Positions 36,156 to 45,628 of a DNA stretch of 64,000 bases are shown here, piece after piece. The DNA comes from Gramella sp. Hel_I_59. GTDB lineage: Bacteria; Bacteroidota; Bacteroidia; Flavobacteriales; Flavobacteriaceae. The translations under genes were made by a program, and so were the position numbers. The stretch is from the NCBI RefSeq assembly GCF_006714895.1, contig NZ_VFME01000001.1, positions 2,232,001 to 2,296,000 on the forward strand, written 5' to 3'. Under the pieces are notes generated by a model, which searched no databases, had not been told where the DNA came from, and worked only from the letters and a program-made list of their open reading frames with translations. Every line of letters begins with the position of its first letter. Within the stretch, counting starts at the first letter, position 1.

Positions 36156-36680
36156 ATGAAAAAATTCTTCAGCCTTGTTCTAATCTGTTCCTTCCTAGTC
36201 GCTTGCTCAACAGACAATCCCGATGATATCGCACCAGAACTTATAAATAATGGATTTACTATGAATAATTCATTTTTAGAAACAGAATATGTCTATGTAA
36301 ATGATGAAAATGTTGAGAATAATGAGCCTAGTGATATTGCAATAATCATGAGCAATGTAGATATATTAAATTCTAACCAAAATTCGGGAGTAAACTTTGT
36401 GTATTTTGATTTTAAAGGTGTAGAAATTCAAGAAGGAATAGTAAATGAAATTCCTGATTACCGAATTGTGACTAATGCATCAATAAATAATGGTCAAATA
36501 ACTGATGGAACTGTTGTATTAGATGATACAACAAATGGTATACAAGCAACTTCTACTACAGTAGAAATAATATCAGTCTCAAATTCGGAAATAGAATTTG
36601 AATTTAACTTTACCAAAGAAAATGGAACAATTATTAAAGGTAGCTATAGTGGTTCCTTTTCAACAGTTGAACAATCATAA
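36156..36680 (+). CDS. Lipoprotein co-transcribed with OM barrel
   Basis: 174 aa from ATG 36156. Lipoprotein signal MKKFFSLVLICSFLVAC (Cys17), then STDNPDD, a typical Bacteroidetes lipoprotein export start. The mature part is Asn/Asp-rich and beta-like. Follows the barrel gene without a gap, so the two may act together in the outer membrane. Confidence 0.7.
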   Translation: MKKFFSLVLICSFLVACSTDNPDDIAPELINNGFTMNNSFLETEYVYVNDENVENNEPSDIAIIMSNVDILNSNQNSGVNFVYFDFKGVEIQEGIVNEIPDYRIVTNASINNGQITDGTVVLDDTTNGIQATSTTVEIISVSNSEIEFEFNFTKENGTIIKGSYSGSFSTVEQS

Positions 36681-36684
36681 CGTT

Positions 36685-36816
36685 TAGTAACAACGGTTAA
36701 TCGCCAATAAGCGGCACCGTATTAGGAACATAATTACCTTGACCAATAAACCAATACTAAGCCGACAAATCCGCGTCTCTTACTCCGCCAACTGGCGATA
36801 ACCAAGACCGTTGTAA
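36685..36816 (+). repeat. attC 31 (type A)
   Basis: R'' TAGTAAC (36685-36691), R' GTTGTAA (36810-36816). Unpaired A; spacer AGACC preceded by ACCA rather than ACCG. Confidence 0.9.
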
Positions 36817-36822
36817 AGCATT

Positions 36823-37458
36823 TTGAAGAAAGTTTACTACATACTATTATTATCTCTGACTCTATTTAATTGTGATAAAACAGTTAAACAAGATCAGACT
36901 TCTACAAAAGAAACTTTTTATTATCCAACTGTTGCAAATTTTCAAAACGAAACATTACTAAAAAAAGTAGAGCTCGACAGCTTAGATAATTTTGAAGAAT
37001 TATTGAACATAGCAGATGAAATTGTCTGTGATACAAAATCACCTTCAATTTATTTCGAGAATAAAGACGCCATATTTAAATTTTTAATAGATAAAGATTG
37101 TTTAATCGCTTTTAATATTGCCGATTACAAAGAACGAAACATCATATTTATACAAGGCGACTCAATAATTATTAACGATAAAATGTCAAAACCATTTGAT
37201 AGCATTGAGAAAGTATTGAATAATCATATTTTGAATAAAGGAAAGAATCCAAAATACTCAACGAGTATTGAAAAGGCAATTATATTTTATCACCAAGATT
37301 CCTTATTTAAATCTATAGATATTAAGGAGCAACTTTTAAAGATTTCCAATGCTTTCAACGGAATAAGAAATACAAAAGGAGATTCGATACCACTTAAAAT
37401 AAAATTACAGGAATACGGGTATATTTATATTGAAGAACCAACAATACCAATTAAATAA
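36823..37458 (+). CDS. Lipoprotein, unknown
   Basis: 211 aa from TTG 36823 (the only start before the signal). Signal MKKVYYILLLSLTLFNC with Cys17. The mature protein is acidic and not recognised. TTG starts next to the R' box recur in this array. Confidence 0.6.
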   Translation: MKKVYYILLLSLTLFNCDKTVKQDQTSTKETFYYPTVANFQNETLLKKVELDSLDNFEELLNIADEIVCDTKSPSIYFENKDAIFKFLIDKDCLIAFNIADYKERNIIFIQGDSIIINDKMSKPFDSIEKVLNNHILNKGKNPKYSTSIEKAIIFYHQDSLFKSIDIKEQLLKISNAFNGIRNTKGDSIPLKIKLQEYGYIYIEEPTIPIK

Positions 37459-37467
37459 CAAAACGCT

Positions 37468-37600
37468 TTACAACAACGGTTAATCGCCAATAGACGGTAG
37501 CGCTAGATAGAAAATAATTAACTTGACCAACAACAAAACTCTAAGCCGACAAATCCGCATACCTTACTCCGCCAACTGGCGATAACCGAGACCGTTAGGC
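37468..37600 (+). repeat. attC 32 (type A)
   Basis: R'' TTACAAC (37468-37474), R' GTTAGGC (37594-37600). Unpaired A; centre has CCGCATACC instead of CCGCGTCCC. Confidence 0.91.
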
Positions 37601-37627
37601 AATATTAATAATCATAATTCTTCTTAA

Positions 37628-38887
37628 ATGTCTAAAAGAAAATCTCTTTCAAAAAAAGTAAGATTCGAAGTTTTTAAAAGGGATAAATTTCAATGTCAGT
37701 ATTGTGGTAAATCAGCCCCCGATATCGTGCTAAATGTAGATCACATTGATCCAGTAGCCAATGGCGGATCCAATGATTTAATTAATTTGATTACAAGTTG
37801 CTTTGACTGCAATCAAGGAAAAAAAGCAAGACTTCTAAGTGATGATAGTGTTATAAAAAAACAAAGGAAACAATTAGAAAAGTTGCAAGAAAGACGAGAG
37901 CAATTAGAGTTGATGTTAGAATGGAAAAAATCATTAACCGATTTAGAAAGTGACAAAATTGAAATAATAAGTGATTATTGGGGCTCTCTTATGCACCCAT
38001 TTTCTTTAAATGAAAATGGAAAAAAAACTTTAGAAAAATTAATTAGAAAGTTTTCTATTGAAGATGTTCTGGAAGCAATCGATGTAGCTAACGAAAAATA
38101 TTTAAAATTTGATGAAGAAGGCGAAATCACAAAAGAGAGTGTGGAAAATGCATTTAATAAAGTTGGAGGTATTTGTGCTTTAAAAAATATGCCAGAGCTA
38201 AAAAAGAAATTAGCTTATATAAAAGGTATTTGCAGAAATAGATTTTCATATTGGGATAACCAAAAAGGTTCTATTATTTTAAACAATTATGTTACTGCTT
38301 TGCAAAATTTCGGCTGGTCTGACGAGAAAATTACACAAGATTTAGAAGAAGAAGTAATGCCGAGAAGTATAGAGGCTAATAATTGGTCTCAGTGGAAGAA
38401 TCTTTTGGAAAGTTGGACAGAAGATGTGAACAATTGGGAAAAGGAAAATTTAATTCCAGAAGCCCAAAATCAACAAGATGAATACTCTTTCGAAACATTA
38501 GAAAAGCACGCTGAATTTCACCTAAAAAGCATTGTAGATGGGATCAAAGCAGTAATTCATATTGGGGCTGTTTTTGAAAATTTTAAAACAGAAGAATTTT
38601 TAAAGTTTTTAAAAGAGGATCTAAACGAAATATTGAAATTAGAAAATGAGGAGGAAAAAGTTCTTATGAAATTTATTTTTAATTCTAATTCAATGAATTG
38701 TGTTCAAATTTCTGAAAACGAAGAAAACTCAGATAATTATGGTATGTTAGAAAAATTACAAGGTATAGCAATACAAGAAATAGAAACTATACTGAATCAG
38801 TATAATTTAAATGGAACCTATTACTCTGAAAAGGACAAAAAAATACTTCGTTTCTTTTACAAGCAACAACAAATTAACATTGCCTAA
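37628..38887 (+). CDS. HNH endonuclease
   Basis: 419 aa. Residues 12-65 are a textbook HNH domain: VFKRDKFQCQYCG (Cys23, Cys26), LNVDHIDPVANGGSND (His39, the second H/N in NGGSND) and CFDCNQGK (Cys58, Cys61). A long helical region with coiled coil (KKQRKQLEKLQERREQLELML) follows, as in phage- and island-borne HNH proteins. Likely cuts double-stranded DNA; target unknown. The stop codon falls in R'' of attC 33. Confidence 0.85.
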   Translation: MSKRKSLSKKVRFEVFKRDKFQCQYCGKSAPDIVLNVDHIDPVANGGSNDLINLITSCFDCNQGKKARLLSDDSVIKKQRKQLEKLQERREQLELMLEWKKSLTDLESDKIEIISDYWGSLMHPFSLNENGKKTLEKLIRKFSIEDVLEAIDVANEKYLKFDEEGEITKESVENAFNKVGGICALKNMPELKKKLAYIKGICRNRFSYWDNQKGSIILNNYVTALQNFGWSDEKITQDLEEEVMPRSIEANNWSQWKNLLESWTEDVNNWEKENLIPEAQNQQDEYSFETLEKHAEFHLKSIVDGIKAVIHIGAVFENFKTEEFLKFLKEDLNEILKLENEEEKVLMKFIFNSNSMNCVQISENEENSDNYGMLEKLQGIAIQEIETILNQYNLNGTYYSEKDKKILRFFYKQQQINIA

Positions 38888-39014
38888 CATCGGTTCATCG
38901 CAAATAACGGGTTTTGTGGAAAAAGTGTAAATTTAGAAACCAGGAGAGAAAACAACTAAGCCGACAAGTCCGCGTCCCTACTCCCGCAACTTGCGATAAC
39001 CGTAACCGTTATAT
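38882..39014 (+). repeat. attC 33 (type B)
   Basis: R'' GCCTAAC (38882-38888), R' GTTATAT (39008-39014). Unpaired C. Its TAA ends the HNH gene. Confidence 0.92.
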
Positions 39015-39065
39015 AAAATTGCACATTTGAGTTTTAGTTTAATAATTTTTTGATTTATAATAAGA

Positions 39066-39404
39066 ATGAATAACAACATTTCTAAGAAAACTGACTATAA
39101 GGAGCTTTCTGTTTGGATCTTCTCAATTTTCTGTATCTCTCTTTTACTAATATTCTGTATAACGGAATTCCTGAGAGGAGTTTTAAATGAATGGTTATTT
39201 GAAAATAGTAGATTGTTTCTCGTGCTACTCACTGTTGGAGTTGTAGTTATGTCATTTATAAACTCTCTGAAACTCCTGAGAAGAAAAGATGCGTCAAAAA
39301 ATGTGAAATGGATTGTATTAAGCTCGATACCATTTGTACTATTTACGGTCGCTTTCCTATTAGCATTTAACTGGAAGAATATAATAGAATCATATTTCAA
39401 TTAA
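39066..39404 (+). CDS. Three-helix membrane protein
   Basis: 112 aa with helices at about 13-33 (VWIFSIFCISLLLIFCITEF), 42-62 and 80-100. Not recognised. Sole gene of its cassette. Confidence 0.6.
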   Translation: MNNNISKKTDYKELSVWIFSIFCISLLLIFCITEFLRGVLNEWLFENSRLFLVLLTVGVVVMSFINSLKLLRRKDASKNVKWIVLSSIPFVLFTVAFLLAFNWKNIIESYFN

Positions 39405-39440
39405 TATGAACTCTAAACATGTTTCTAGTTTGTGCAACTT

Positions 39441-39574
39441 TAAATAACAGCGGTTGATCGCAAATAACGGGTTTAAACGAAAAAGTGTAATTTTAGTAAC
39501 CAGAAAAGAAATTGGTTAATCCGACAAGTCCGCGTCCTTACTCCCGCAACTTGCGATAACCGCAACCGTTGCAG
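39441..39574 (+). repeat. attC 34 (type B)
   Basis: R'' AAATAAC (39441-39447), R' GTTGCAG (39568-39574). Extra base G, as in attC 1. Cassette complementarity extends to base 18. Confidence 0.9.
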
Positions 39575-39595
39575 CCAATTTTAAAACGAGAAAAT

Positions 39596-40723
39596 TTGAG
39601 GAAAATAATCATATTTATATTTTTAATAACTCAATTTTGCTTTTCACAAAATGCTCCTGAAATCAGTATTTTGACTTGTTATCCTGGCGAAGAAGTTTAT
39701 TCAGTTTTCGGACATTCAGCAATTAGAATTGTAGATAACGATAAAGATATTATATACAATTTTGGAATGTTTGACTTTGATACACCAAACTTTACTTTAA
39801 AATTTGTTACTGGTCGGTTAAAATATCAATTAGGCATTCAAGAAACCGCCAATTTCATCAAAATTTATTCAGATGAGAATAGAAAAGTATCAGAACAAAG
39901 ATTAAAGCTTCAAAAGCAACAAAAAAATGAATTAATAGAAAAACTAAACTTCCTTTACAGACCTGAAAACAGATATTACACATACTCTTTTAAAGAAAAA
40001 AATTGTTCTACTGAAATTCGTGATCTATTGATAGAAAATGGAGTGAAATTTCCCAAAGCGAACTTAGAAAAAAGCAACAGAGATTTAATAAATTCTCATC
40101 TGATAACAAAACCGTGGCTTCGGTTCGGAACCAATTTGATGTTAGGAAAATCATTAGATGAAAAAAGCAATAAATTTCAAAGTATGTTTCTTCCCAAGTA
40201 TTTAGAACAAGAAATTAATAATTCTACAATAAATGGTCAAAAGCTAGTAAAGTCAGGAAAATCTTTGAACAATGTGAAATCTAAAGAAGAAAGTGAATTG
40301 TATAAATGGACTTCGCCGATTGTAATATTTTCAATTTTACTAATAATTTATCTTTTCACATTCTATAAACCATTGGAAACAATTTTTAGTTTATGTATAG
40401 GTACTATTGGATTAATATTACTACTAATGTGGATATTTTCAGAACATCCAGAAGTAAAGAATAATTTGAACATTTTATGGGCAAATCCATTATATCTAAT
40501 TTATATTCCACTTAAAAATAATGAGCAATTAAAGAAGTACATAGCTTACATATTGATTACGTTGCTCGTCATAAGTATTTTAATTTGGATTACTAATTAT
40601 CAATCATTTGACGTAGGAATAATTCCAGTACTTTTAATTCTAACTATAATGAATGTTAGGTACATTAAAACTGGCTACAACATCGGTTCATCGCAAATAA
40701 CGGGTATTATCAAAAAAGTGTAA
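39596..40723 (+). CDS. DUF4105 (Lnb-like) membrane protein
   Basis: 375 aa from TTG 39596, which opens a signal segment (RKIIIFIFLITQFCFSQ). EISILTCYPGEEVYSVFGHSAIRIVD and YSFKEKNCSTEIRDLL are the DUF4105 hallmarks, with the FGHSAIRI histidine and a conserved Cys proposed as catalytic in Lnb-type lipoprotein intramolecular transacylases. Four C-terminal helices follow. The frame runs 16 codons into attC 35, so the natural end may have been lost or replaced. Confidence 0.8.
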   Translation: MRKIIIFIFLITQFCFSQNAPEISILTCYPGEEVYSVFGHSAIRIVDNDKDIIYNFGMFDFDTPNFTLKFVTGRLKYQLGIQETANFIKIYSDENRKVSEQRLKLQKQQKNELIEKLNFLYRPENRYYTYSFKEKNCSTEIRDLLIENGVKFPKANLEKSNRDLINSHLITKPWLRFGTNLMLGKSLDEKSNKFQSMFLPKYLEQEINNSTINGQKLVKSGKSLNNVKSKEESELYKWTSPIVIFSILLIIYLFTFYKPLETIFSLCIGTIGLILLLMWIFSEHPEVKNNLNILWANPLYLIYIPLKNNEQLKKYIAYILITLLVISILIWITNYQSFDVGIIPVLLILTIMNVRYIKTGYNIGSSQITGIIKKV

Positions 40724-40807
40724 TTTTAGAAACCAAGCAAGCAAATAGTTAATCCGACAAGTCCGCGTCCCTACTCCCGCAACTTGCGATAACCGTAACC
40801 GTTGGGC
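40675..40807 (+). repeat. attC 35 (type B)
   Basis: R'' CTACAAC (40675-40681), R' GTTGGGC (40801-40807). Unpaired C. The preceding gene reads through the left part and stops at 40721-40723. Confidence 0.92.
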
Positions 40808-40852
40808 GCAATTATTCACAAAAATTCTGCTGACCTAATTATATTAAAATCA

Positions 40853-41887
40853 ATGAAAAAGTTTTTAGTGTTTATATTTATTATAATCTGTGCATTCAAT
40901 TGTAACGCACAAAAATTAAATACTTCTCAAGATAGCATTAAAGTCTTTTATGATGAGCTGTTTTCTATTATGGAAAATGAATATTTATATAAAGACAATG
41001 TAAATTGGAAAGAAATAGAACCAAAAGTTCGGAAAAATTTAAAAGAATATTCAGATTTCAATAGTTCATTAGATGAAGTGGCAACTTTATTTAATCTTAT
41101 CAATGCAGACCATTGTAAAGTTTATTACAATCAAAACACCTATTCTGGCAATTTCGAAACACCAACTCAAAAAGATTTTAGTGAACAATGGGTGAAAAAG
41201 TACTCGACTGAACCAAATTTTGAAGTTAAAGTACTAGATAACGAATATGGATATATACTGTTGCCAGGAATGATGTTTGAAGATGTTAGCTCGAAAAACA
41301 TTCATAAACTATCACAACCGATGTATGATGAAATTTATAATATCAAGAGTTCAAAAAATATTAAAGGTTGGATTATAGATTTACGATTTAATACGGGTGG
41401 TAATATTACACCTATGCTTTTAGCATTATATGATTTTCTAGGTGATAATGATGTTTGGGGTGTACTTGATATTAATAAAAAGAAAGTTACGAACGTAAAA
41501 TTATTAAATGGAAAATATATAAATAATTCTAAGAAAAGCTCTTACATAAAGCCAAAAGGAATGTTGCTTGATGAAGCTAAGGTTGCAATCATAACCAATT
41601 TAGCTACAGGTAGTTCAGGTGAAGTAACGGCACTAGCTTTTAAAGGAAGAAAAAATGTGAATTTCATAGGAGAAAAAACGAATGGTAAAACAACAACGAA
41701 TACGCTTGCTAATTTACCATTTGGGGCATATATGGCTTTAACCGTTGGGTATGATTGCGATAGAAATGGGAATTTTTATGAGCAAATCATTCCAGATGTC
41801 AAAGTTTCAAAACAAGACAATTTTGAAAATTTACTTCTAGATAGAAATATTCAAGAAGCAATAGAATTTATATCAAGAGGAGAATAA
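40853..41887 (+). CDS. S41-family peptidase
   Basis: 344 aa from ATG 40853, which opens a signal peptide (MKKFLVFIFIIICAFNCNAQ). WIIDLRFNTGGNITPMLLALYDFL and AIITNLATGSSGEVTALAFKG carry the tail-specific protease signature, with the serine in TGSSGE as nucleophile. No PDZ domain is evident, unlike C-terminal processing proteases. Probably periplasmic or lipid-linked (a Cys lies near the cleavage site). Confidence 0.85.
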   Translation: MKKFLVFIFIIICAFNCNAQKLNTSQDSIKVFYDELFSIMENEYLYKDNVNWKEIEPKVRKNLKEYSDFNSSLDEVATLFNLINADHCKVYYNQNTYSGNFETPTQKDFSEQWVKKYSTEPNFEVKVLDNEYGYILLPGMMFEDVSSKNIHKLSQPMYDEIYNIKSSKNIKGWIIDLRFNTGGNITPMLLALYDFLGDNDVWGVLDINKKKVTNVKLLNGKYINNSKKSSYIKPKGMLLDEAKVAIITNLATGSSGEVTALAFKGRKNVNFIGEKTNGKTTTNTLANLPFGAYMALTVGYDCDRNGNFYEQIIPDVKVSKQDNFENLLLDRNIQEAIEFISRGE

Positions 41888-41891
41888 CTTC

Positions 41892-42027
41892 GCCCAACAA
41901 CGTATATCGCAAATGGCGGGTTTATCAGAAAAGTACTAAATTAGTTTTCATAATAAACAAAACCGTTAAGCCGACAAATCCGCATACATAATTCCGCGCC
42001 ACTTGTCGATATACGAGACCGTTGGCA
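41892..42027 (+). repeat. attC 36 (divergent)
   Basis: R'' GCCCAAC (41892-41898), R' GTTGGCA (42021-42027). Arms CGTATATCG / CGATATACG replace the common arms but still pair; no extra base at the usual place. 136 bp. Confidence 0.82.
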
Positions 42028-42047
42028 CTCATTAAAGAAGATGTAAA

Positions 42048-42509
42048 TTGATAGAAAGCAATAAATTATTAGTCTCCATATCCAGATATTTAACTCTAAT
42101 AATTGGAGTATTACTTTTTAGTCTAAGTATTCTAAAATTTTACAATCCTGGTCATATAACTGATTGGAAAAATCTAATCATATTTAGTGGAATCGGATCG
42201 TTATTGATTGTGCTGAATATAATTTTATTCGACAGAATAAAAAGTGTTAAAGTAAATCATAGCAGAATTATTTATAAAGAGAATGGAAAAGAAGTTGATA
42301 TTAACTGGAAAGATGTAGACAGAGTTGGTCAAATTTTGATAGCGGTTCCACCTCTTTATTTTGCTTTAATAAACAAAAAATTGATAATCTTTCCCACGGA
42401 GAGAATTTTTGGATACACAAGTTTCGGATCGTCATCTTTTTCTATGGTGGTTGATCATAGTAAAATGGGTGAGATTATAAACAATGCTAAATCAACATAC
42501 TTAATATAA
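42048..42509 (+). CDS. Two-helix membrane protein, PH-like tail
   Basis: 153 aa from TTG 42048. Two helices (YLTLIIGVLLFSLSILKF, LIIFSGIGSLLIVLNIILF), then VKVNHSRIIYKENGKEVDINWKDVDRVGQI, which resembles bacterial PH-like domains that follow a helical hairpin. Assignment tentative. Confidence 0.58.
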   Translation: MIESNKLLVSISRYLTLIIGVLLFSLSILKFYNPGHITDWKNLIIFSGIGSLLIVLNIILFDRIKSVKVNHSRIIYKENGKEVDINWKDVDRVGQILIAVPPLYFALINKKLIIFPTERIFGYTSFGSSSFSMVVDHSKMGEIINNAKSTYLI

Positions 42510-42518
42510 CTTAACGAG

Positions 42519-42651
42519 TGCCAACATCGGTTCATCGCCAATAAGCGGCACCGTTAGAAAGAAAATAATTAACTTGACCAACAAACCAATACTAAGCCGA
42601 CAAATCCGCGTTCCTTACTCCGCCAACTGGCGATAACCGAGACCGTTGGCA
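42519..42651 (+). repeat. attC 37 (type A)
   Basis: R'' TGCCAAC (42519-42525), R' GTTGGCA (42645-42651). Unpaired C. Confidence 0.92.
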
Positions 42652-42666
42652 CGCATGCATAAGATT

Positions 42667-43185
42667 ATGAGTAAAGAAGAATATTTCAATCAATACGAAT
42701 CATATATCGCGGAGAAAATTTCTCTTACTGATGAAACTTCTCAAGTAGAAAATGAGATTTATGAAAATATGCTATCATTTACTATTTCTAAAAAGCATTT
42801 GGCTAAACTCAAGGTTACCGATTTTATAAGTTTTCTGTCTCGCATAAAGAAGAATAGAAAGTCACAAATTAATGTTTCTCAAACTATCTCCAATTTAATT
42901 TACTACATATGGTTTGATGAAATGGCCGGACAACTCCGATTAAACTTTATCAATTCTAATCACTCCGAATTACCATTTGAAGCAGATTTAGAATTCACTT
43001 CGAACGAGGTTGATATTATTGATGAATTTCTACACTCCGAATATCTTAATGAAATAACCTGGGATAAACTATCTGATGATACCGGAGACCAGCAAAACGA
43101 GAAAAGCACTGAAATAATTGATTTTAAATTAAAAGTTTATAGAGAAATAATTAGAAAAGATGCACGTCGTGCCAACATCGGTTAA
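42667..43185 (+). CDS. Hypothetical cytosolic protein
   Basis: 172 aa from ATG 42667 (a second in-frame ATG at 42655 is possible). Helical, acidic, not recognised. The last residues RANIG are encoded by attC 38. Confidence 0.6.
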   Translation: MSKEEYFNQYESYIAEKISLTDETSQVENEIYENMLSFTISKKHLAKLKVTDFISFLSRIKKNRKSQINVSQTISNLIYYIWFDEMAGQLRLNFINSNHSELPFEADLEFTSNEVDIIDEFLHSEYLNEITWDKLSDDTGDQQNEKSTEIIDFKLKVYREIIRKDARRANIG

Positions 43186-43302
43186 TCGCAAATAACGGGT
43201 TTAACCGAAAAAGTGTAATTTTAGAAACCAGGAAAGAAAATAGTTAATCCGACAAGTCCGCGTCCCTACTCCCGCAACTTGCGATAACCGTAACCGTTGT
43301 GC
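43170..43302 (+). repeat. attC 38 (type B)
   Basis: R'' TGCCAAC (43170-43176), R' GTTGTGC (43296-43302). Unpaired A. The one cassette whose end needs a 1-base bulge (T at position 10) to keep the extended complementarity. Confidence 0.91.
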
Positions 43303-43315
43303 TTAATTTTTAAGA

Positions 43316-43777
43316 ATGAGAATACTACTTTATACATTAATTCTTTCAACATTAGCCTTAAATTTTAACTTGTGCGATTGCTTTCCATTAAATGCAAGAA
43401 CAATTGAAAAGTTGAAAGAGAAAAGTGATTTAATTGCAATTGGATTTCCAACTGAAATAATTGCATCAGAAAATAATTATGAGGAAGATATAGTAGTTTT
43501 TCAAATCGATTCTTTGATTAAAGGCAAAAATTTAAATTCAAGAACAATCCTAATAAATCAAAATCAAGCTGGAAACTGCGCTAATTATTTTGAGTTATGC
43601 GAACAGTATGTTATTACAGGAGAAAAAGTTCAGAATGTAAAACAAACTTATAGAATGGGGCAAAATTCTCATTCGAGAAATCTTGAGGATTTGGTTTTAG
43701 AAAATTATATGATTTCGACTGACGGTTGTAGAACTTTCAAATTGAATAGTAGCTTAGCAGAAACATTCCTAGATTAA
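43316..43777 (+). CDS. Secreted Cys-containing hypothetical protein
   Basis: 153 aa. Signal peptide (MRILLYTLILSTLALNFNLC...) followed by CDCFPLNAR and four more cysteines (GNCANYFELCEQY, DGCRTF). The spaced Cys and KSDLIAIGFPTEI start recall netrin/TIMP-like small domains, but this is only a resemblance. First of two genes in the cassette. Confidence 0.6.
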   Translation: MRILLYTLILSTLALNFNLCDCFPLNARTIEKLKEKSDLIAIGFPTEIIASENNYEEDIVVFQIDSLIKGKNLNSRTILINQNQAGNCANYFELCEQYVITGEKVQNVKQTYRMGQNSHSRNLEDLVLENYMISTDGCRTFKLNSSLAETFLD

Positions 43778-43781
43778 TCAA

Positions 43782-43976
43782 ATGGAGATTATATTCGAAA
43801 CCATCGTAATATTGATTTTAAGGTATCCTGGAGCAGCAATCAGATGGTCAATTACAAGATTATGGAGCTCCGATAAAAAATTTAAAGAGTTTTTAAAGGA
43901 GGATGCTTTTATAAATGGAGTAGTTAGTTTAATTTTTATTCCGTTAATCGCCGTAGTGGTTAATACATTAATTTGA
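43782..43976 (+). CDS. Small two-helix membrane protein
   Basis: 64 aa, starting 4 bases after the preceding stop. FETIVILILRYPGAAIRWSI, then FLKEDAFINGVVSLIFIPLIAVVVNTLI. A recurring type of short flavobacterial membrane protein with an LRYPGAxIRW motif. An antisense frame over the same bases is judged spurious. Confidence 0.6.
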   Translation: MEIIFETIVILILRYPGAAIRWSITRLWSSDKKFKEFLKEDAFINGVVSLIFIPLIAVVVNTLI

Positions 43977-43989
43977 GTATAAAAACTAA

Positions 43990-44122
43990 GCACAACAACG
44001 GTTAATCTCCAATAGCCGGCACCGTTAGAAAGAAAATAATTAACTTTACCAACAAACCAATACTAAGCCGACAAATCCGCGTTCCTTACTCCGCCAACTG
44101 GCGATAACCGAGACCGTTGGCT
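43990..44122 (+). repeat. attC 39 (type A)
   Basis: R'' GCACAAC (43990-43996), R' GTTGGCT (44116-44122). Unpaired A; left arm ATCTCC weakens one pair. Confidence 0.9.
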
Positions 44123-44136
44123 AGCATATTAATACT

Positions 44137-44799
44137 ATGAGTCGAATTATAATTTTTCTTCTGTCTTTCCTATATATGAGCTGTTCATCTCTAGAAAAGA
44201 AAAGTAAGACTAATGAAAATACTAATAGAAAAGAGGTACATCCGTATAAAGTCCTCATTAATGATTTTGAGAAAAATAAGCTTCATAAAATTTATCCAAA
44301 TTTAGAAACGAGTAAGGCTTATCATCGTCTTCTTAAAGATATTCTAGATAGAAAGATTGAGATATCAGATTTGAAAACAAAAATGGGAAAGACTCTATTT
44401 CAGAATACTTTGAAAAAAGAATTGCAATGCTCAACAGATTCTGTTTGGATCGATGAAAATCTTTCCATTGTACACTTGAAAGAAAAATGTTGGGATTACT
44501 CAACGCAGAATTACAAATACAAAAATAGTGATTTCGGGTATTTTAAACCTGGAATGGATAAAGACTCAATTGTAAAATCATTTAAAAATAAAATTTCTTT
44601 CAATTATTATAGTAATTACATTAATGAATTAAAATCTCATGATCCGAAAAGTGATTTTTTAAACGATTATATTTATCTGAAAGAAGCTGCTGGCGATATA
44701 GCCTTTTACATTATAGCGGAGAATATGATAAAAGCAAATGTGAGCTTCAATCAACAAATAATTAAGCGAATATTTATAACAGAAATTGTGTACAATTAA
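44137..44799 (+). CDS. Lipoprotein, unknown
   Basis: 220 aa. Signal MSRIIIFLLSFLYMSC with Cys16. Lys/Asp-rich mature domain, not recognised. Sole gene of its cassette. Confidence 0.6.
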   Translation: MSRIIIFLLSFLYMSCSSLEKKSKTNENTNRKEVHPYKVLINDFEKNKLHKIYPNLETSKAYHRLLKDILDRKIEISDLKTKMGKTLFQNTLKKELQCSTDSVWIDENLSIVHLKEKCWDYSTQNYKYKNSDFGYFKPGMDKDSIVKSFKNKISFNYYSNYINELKSHDPKSDFLNDYIYLKEAAGDIAFYIIAENMIKANVSFNQQIIKRIFITEIVYN

Positions 44800-44805
44800 G
44801 ACGCT

Positions 44806-44938
44806 AGCCAACATCGGTTAATCGCCAATAAGCGGCAGCGTTAGTAAGAAAATAATCATCTTGATCAACAAACTAAGACTAAGCCGACAAATCCGCGTCC
44901 CTTACTCCGCCAACTGGCGATAACCGTAACCGTTGTGC
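44806..44938 (+). repeat. attC 40 (type A with type B right spacer)
   Basis: R'' AGCCAAC (44806-44812), R' GTTGTGC (44932-44938). Type A arms but spacer TAACC as in type B: a chimera or point variant. Unpaired A. Confidence 0.91.
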
Positions 44939-44959
44939 ACAATTTAAAAAGCAAGATTT

Positions 44960-45628
44960 TTGATTAAATACAAGCTGCTAATAATTATATTTCCACTCTT
45001 TTTAGGTTGTGAATTTTCAAATAATACAAATAGTTTTTCCGGAGAAAATTATCAAAAATCAGGAAATGATATTATTTCTTTCAAAAAAGATAATGAGTTT
45101 GGTTTTAAGGAAGGCAGTAAAGTCCAAAAATTAAATAGTAAAGGAGTTGATTTAGGTATAAAGAAAAAATACCAAGAAGCAGAAAAAGTTCTGAAGAAAG
45201 CTCTTCTTGAAGAACCGAAAAATCCAATAATTCTAAACAACATTGGATTAACATATTATAATCGAGGTATATATAATACTGCAATAAAATATTTTAATCA
45301 ATCTTTAATGTTTTCTGACTCTACAAGCATAATGGCCGCAACAAATCTAGGTTTAACTTACTATGATCAAATGGATTATGCAAGAGCATTGGAAATAATG
45401 AATTTTAGCCTTTCAAAGCAGAATGGCGATAATGTAGAAAAACTTACTGTAAGACTGAATAGAATAATGGTGAATATTGAATTAGAAGATTGTGATGAAA
45501 TATTCGCAGATAGAAAAGCTATAGAATATCTACGTCATAACAACGAATTAGGAGATTATGCCGCTTACCTTGAAGAAGTAGATGAACAATTATTTAAACT
45601 GTGCACAACAACGGTTCATCGCCAATAA
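44960..45628 (+). CDS. TPR lipoprotein
   Basis: 222 aa from TTG 44960. Lipoprotein signal MIKYKLLIIIFPLFLGC (Cys17). Residues 53-150 carry three tetratricopeptide repeats (NSKGVDLGIKKKYQEAEKVLKKALLEEPKN, LNNIGLTYYNRGIYNTAIKYFNQSL, ATNLGLTYYDQMDYARALEIM). A scaffold or interaction role is likely. The frame ends in attC 41 (tail TTTVHRQ). Confidence 0.8.
   Translation: MIKYKLLIIIFPLFLGCEFSNNTNSFSGENYQKSGNDIISFKKDNEFGFKEGSKVQKLNSKGVDLGIKKKYQEAEKVLKKALLEEPKNPIILNNIGLTYYNRGIYNTAIKYFNQSLMFSDSTSIMAATNLGLTYYDQMDYARALEIMNFSLSKQNGDNVEKLTVRLNRIMVNIELEDCDEIFADRKAIEYLRHNNELGDYAAYLEEVDEQLFKLCTTTVHRQ

Noticed and set aside
43778..43993. Minus-strand 71-residue frame
   Set aside because: Overlaps the 64-aa plus-strand membrane protein, which is co-oriented with and adjacent to the preceding gene and has sensible helices.
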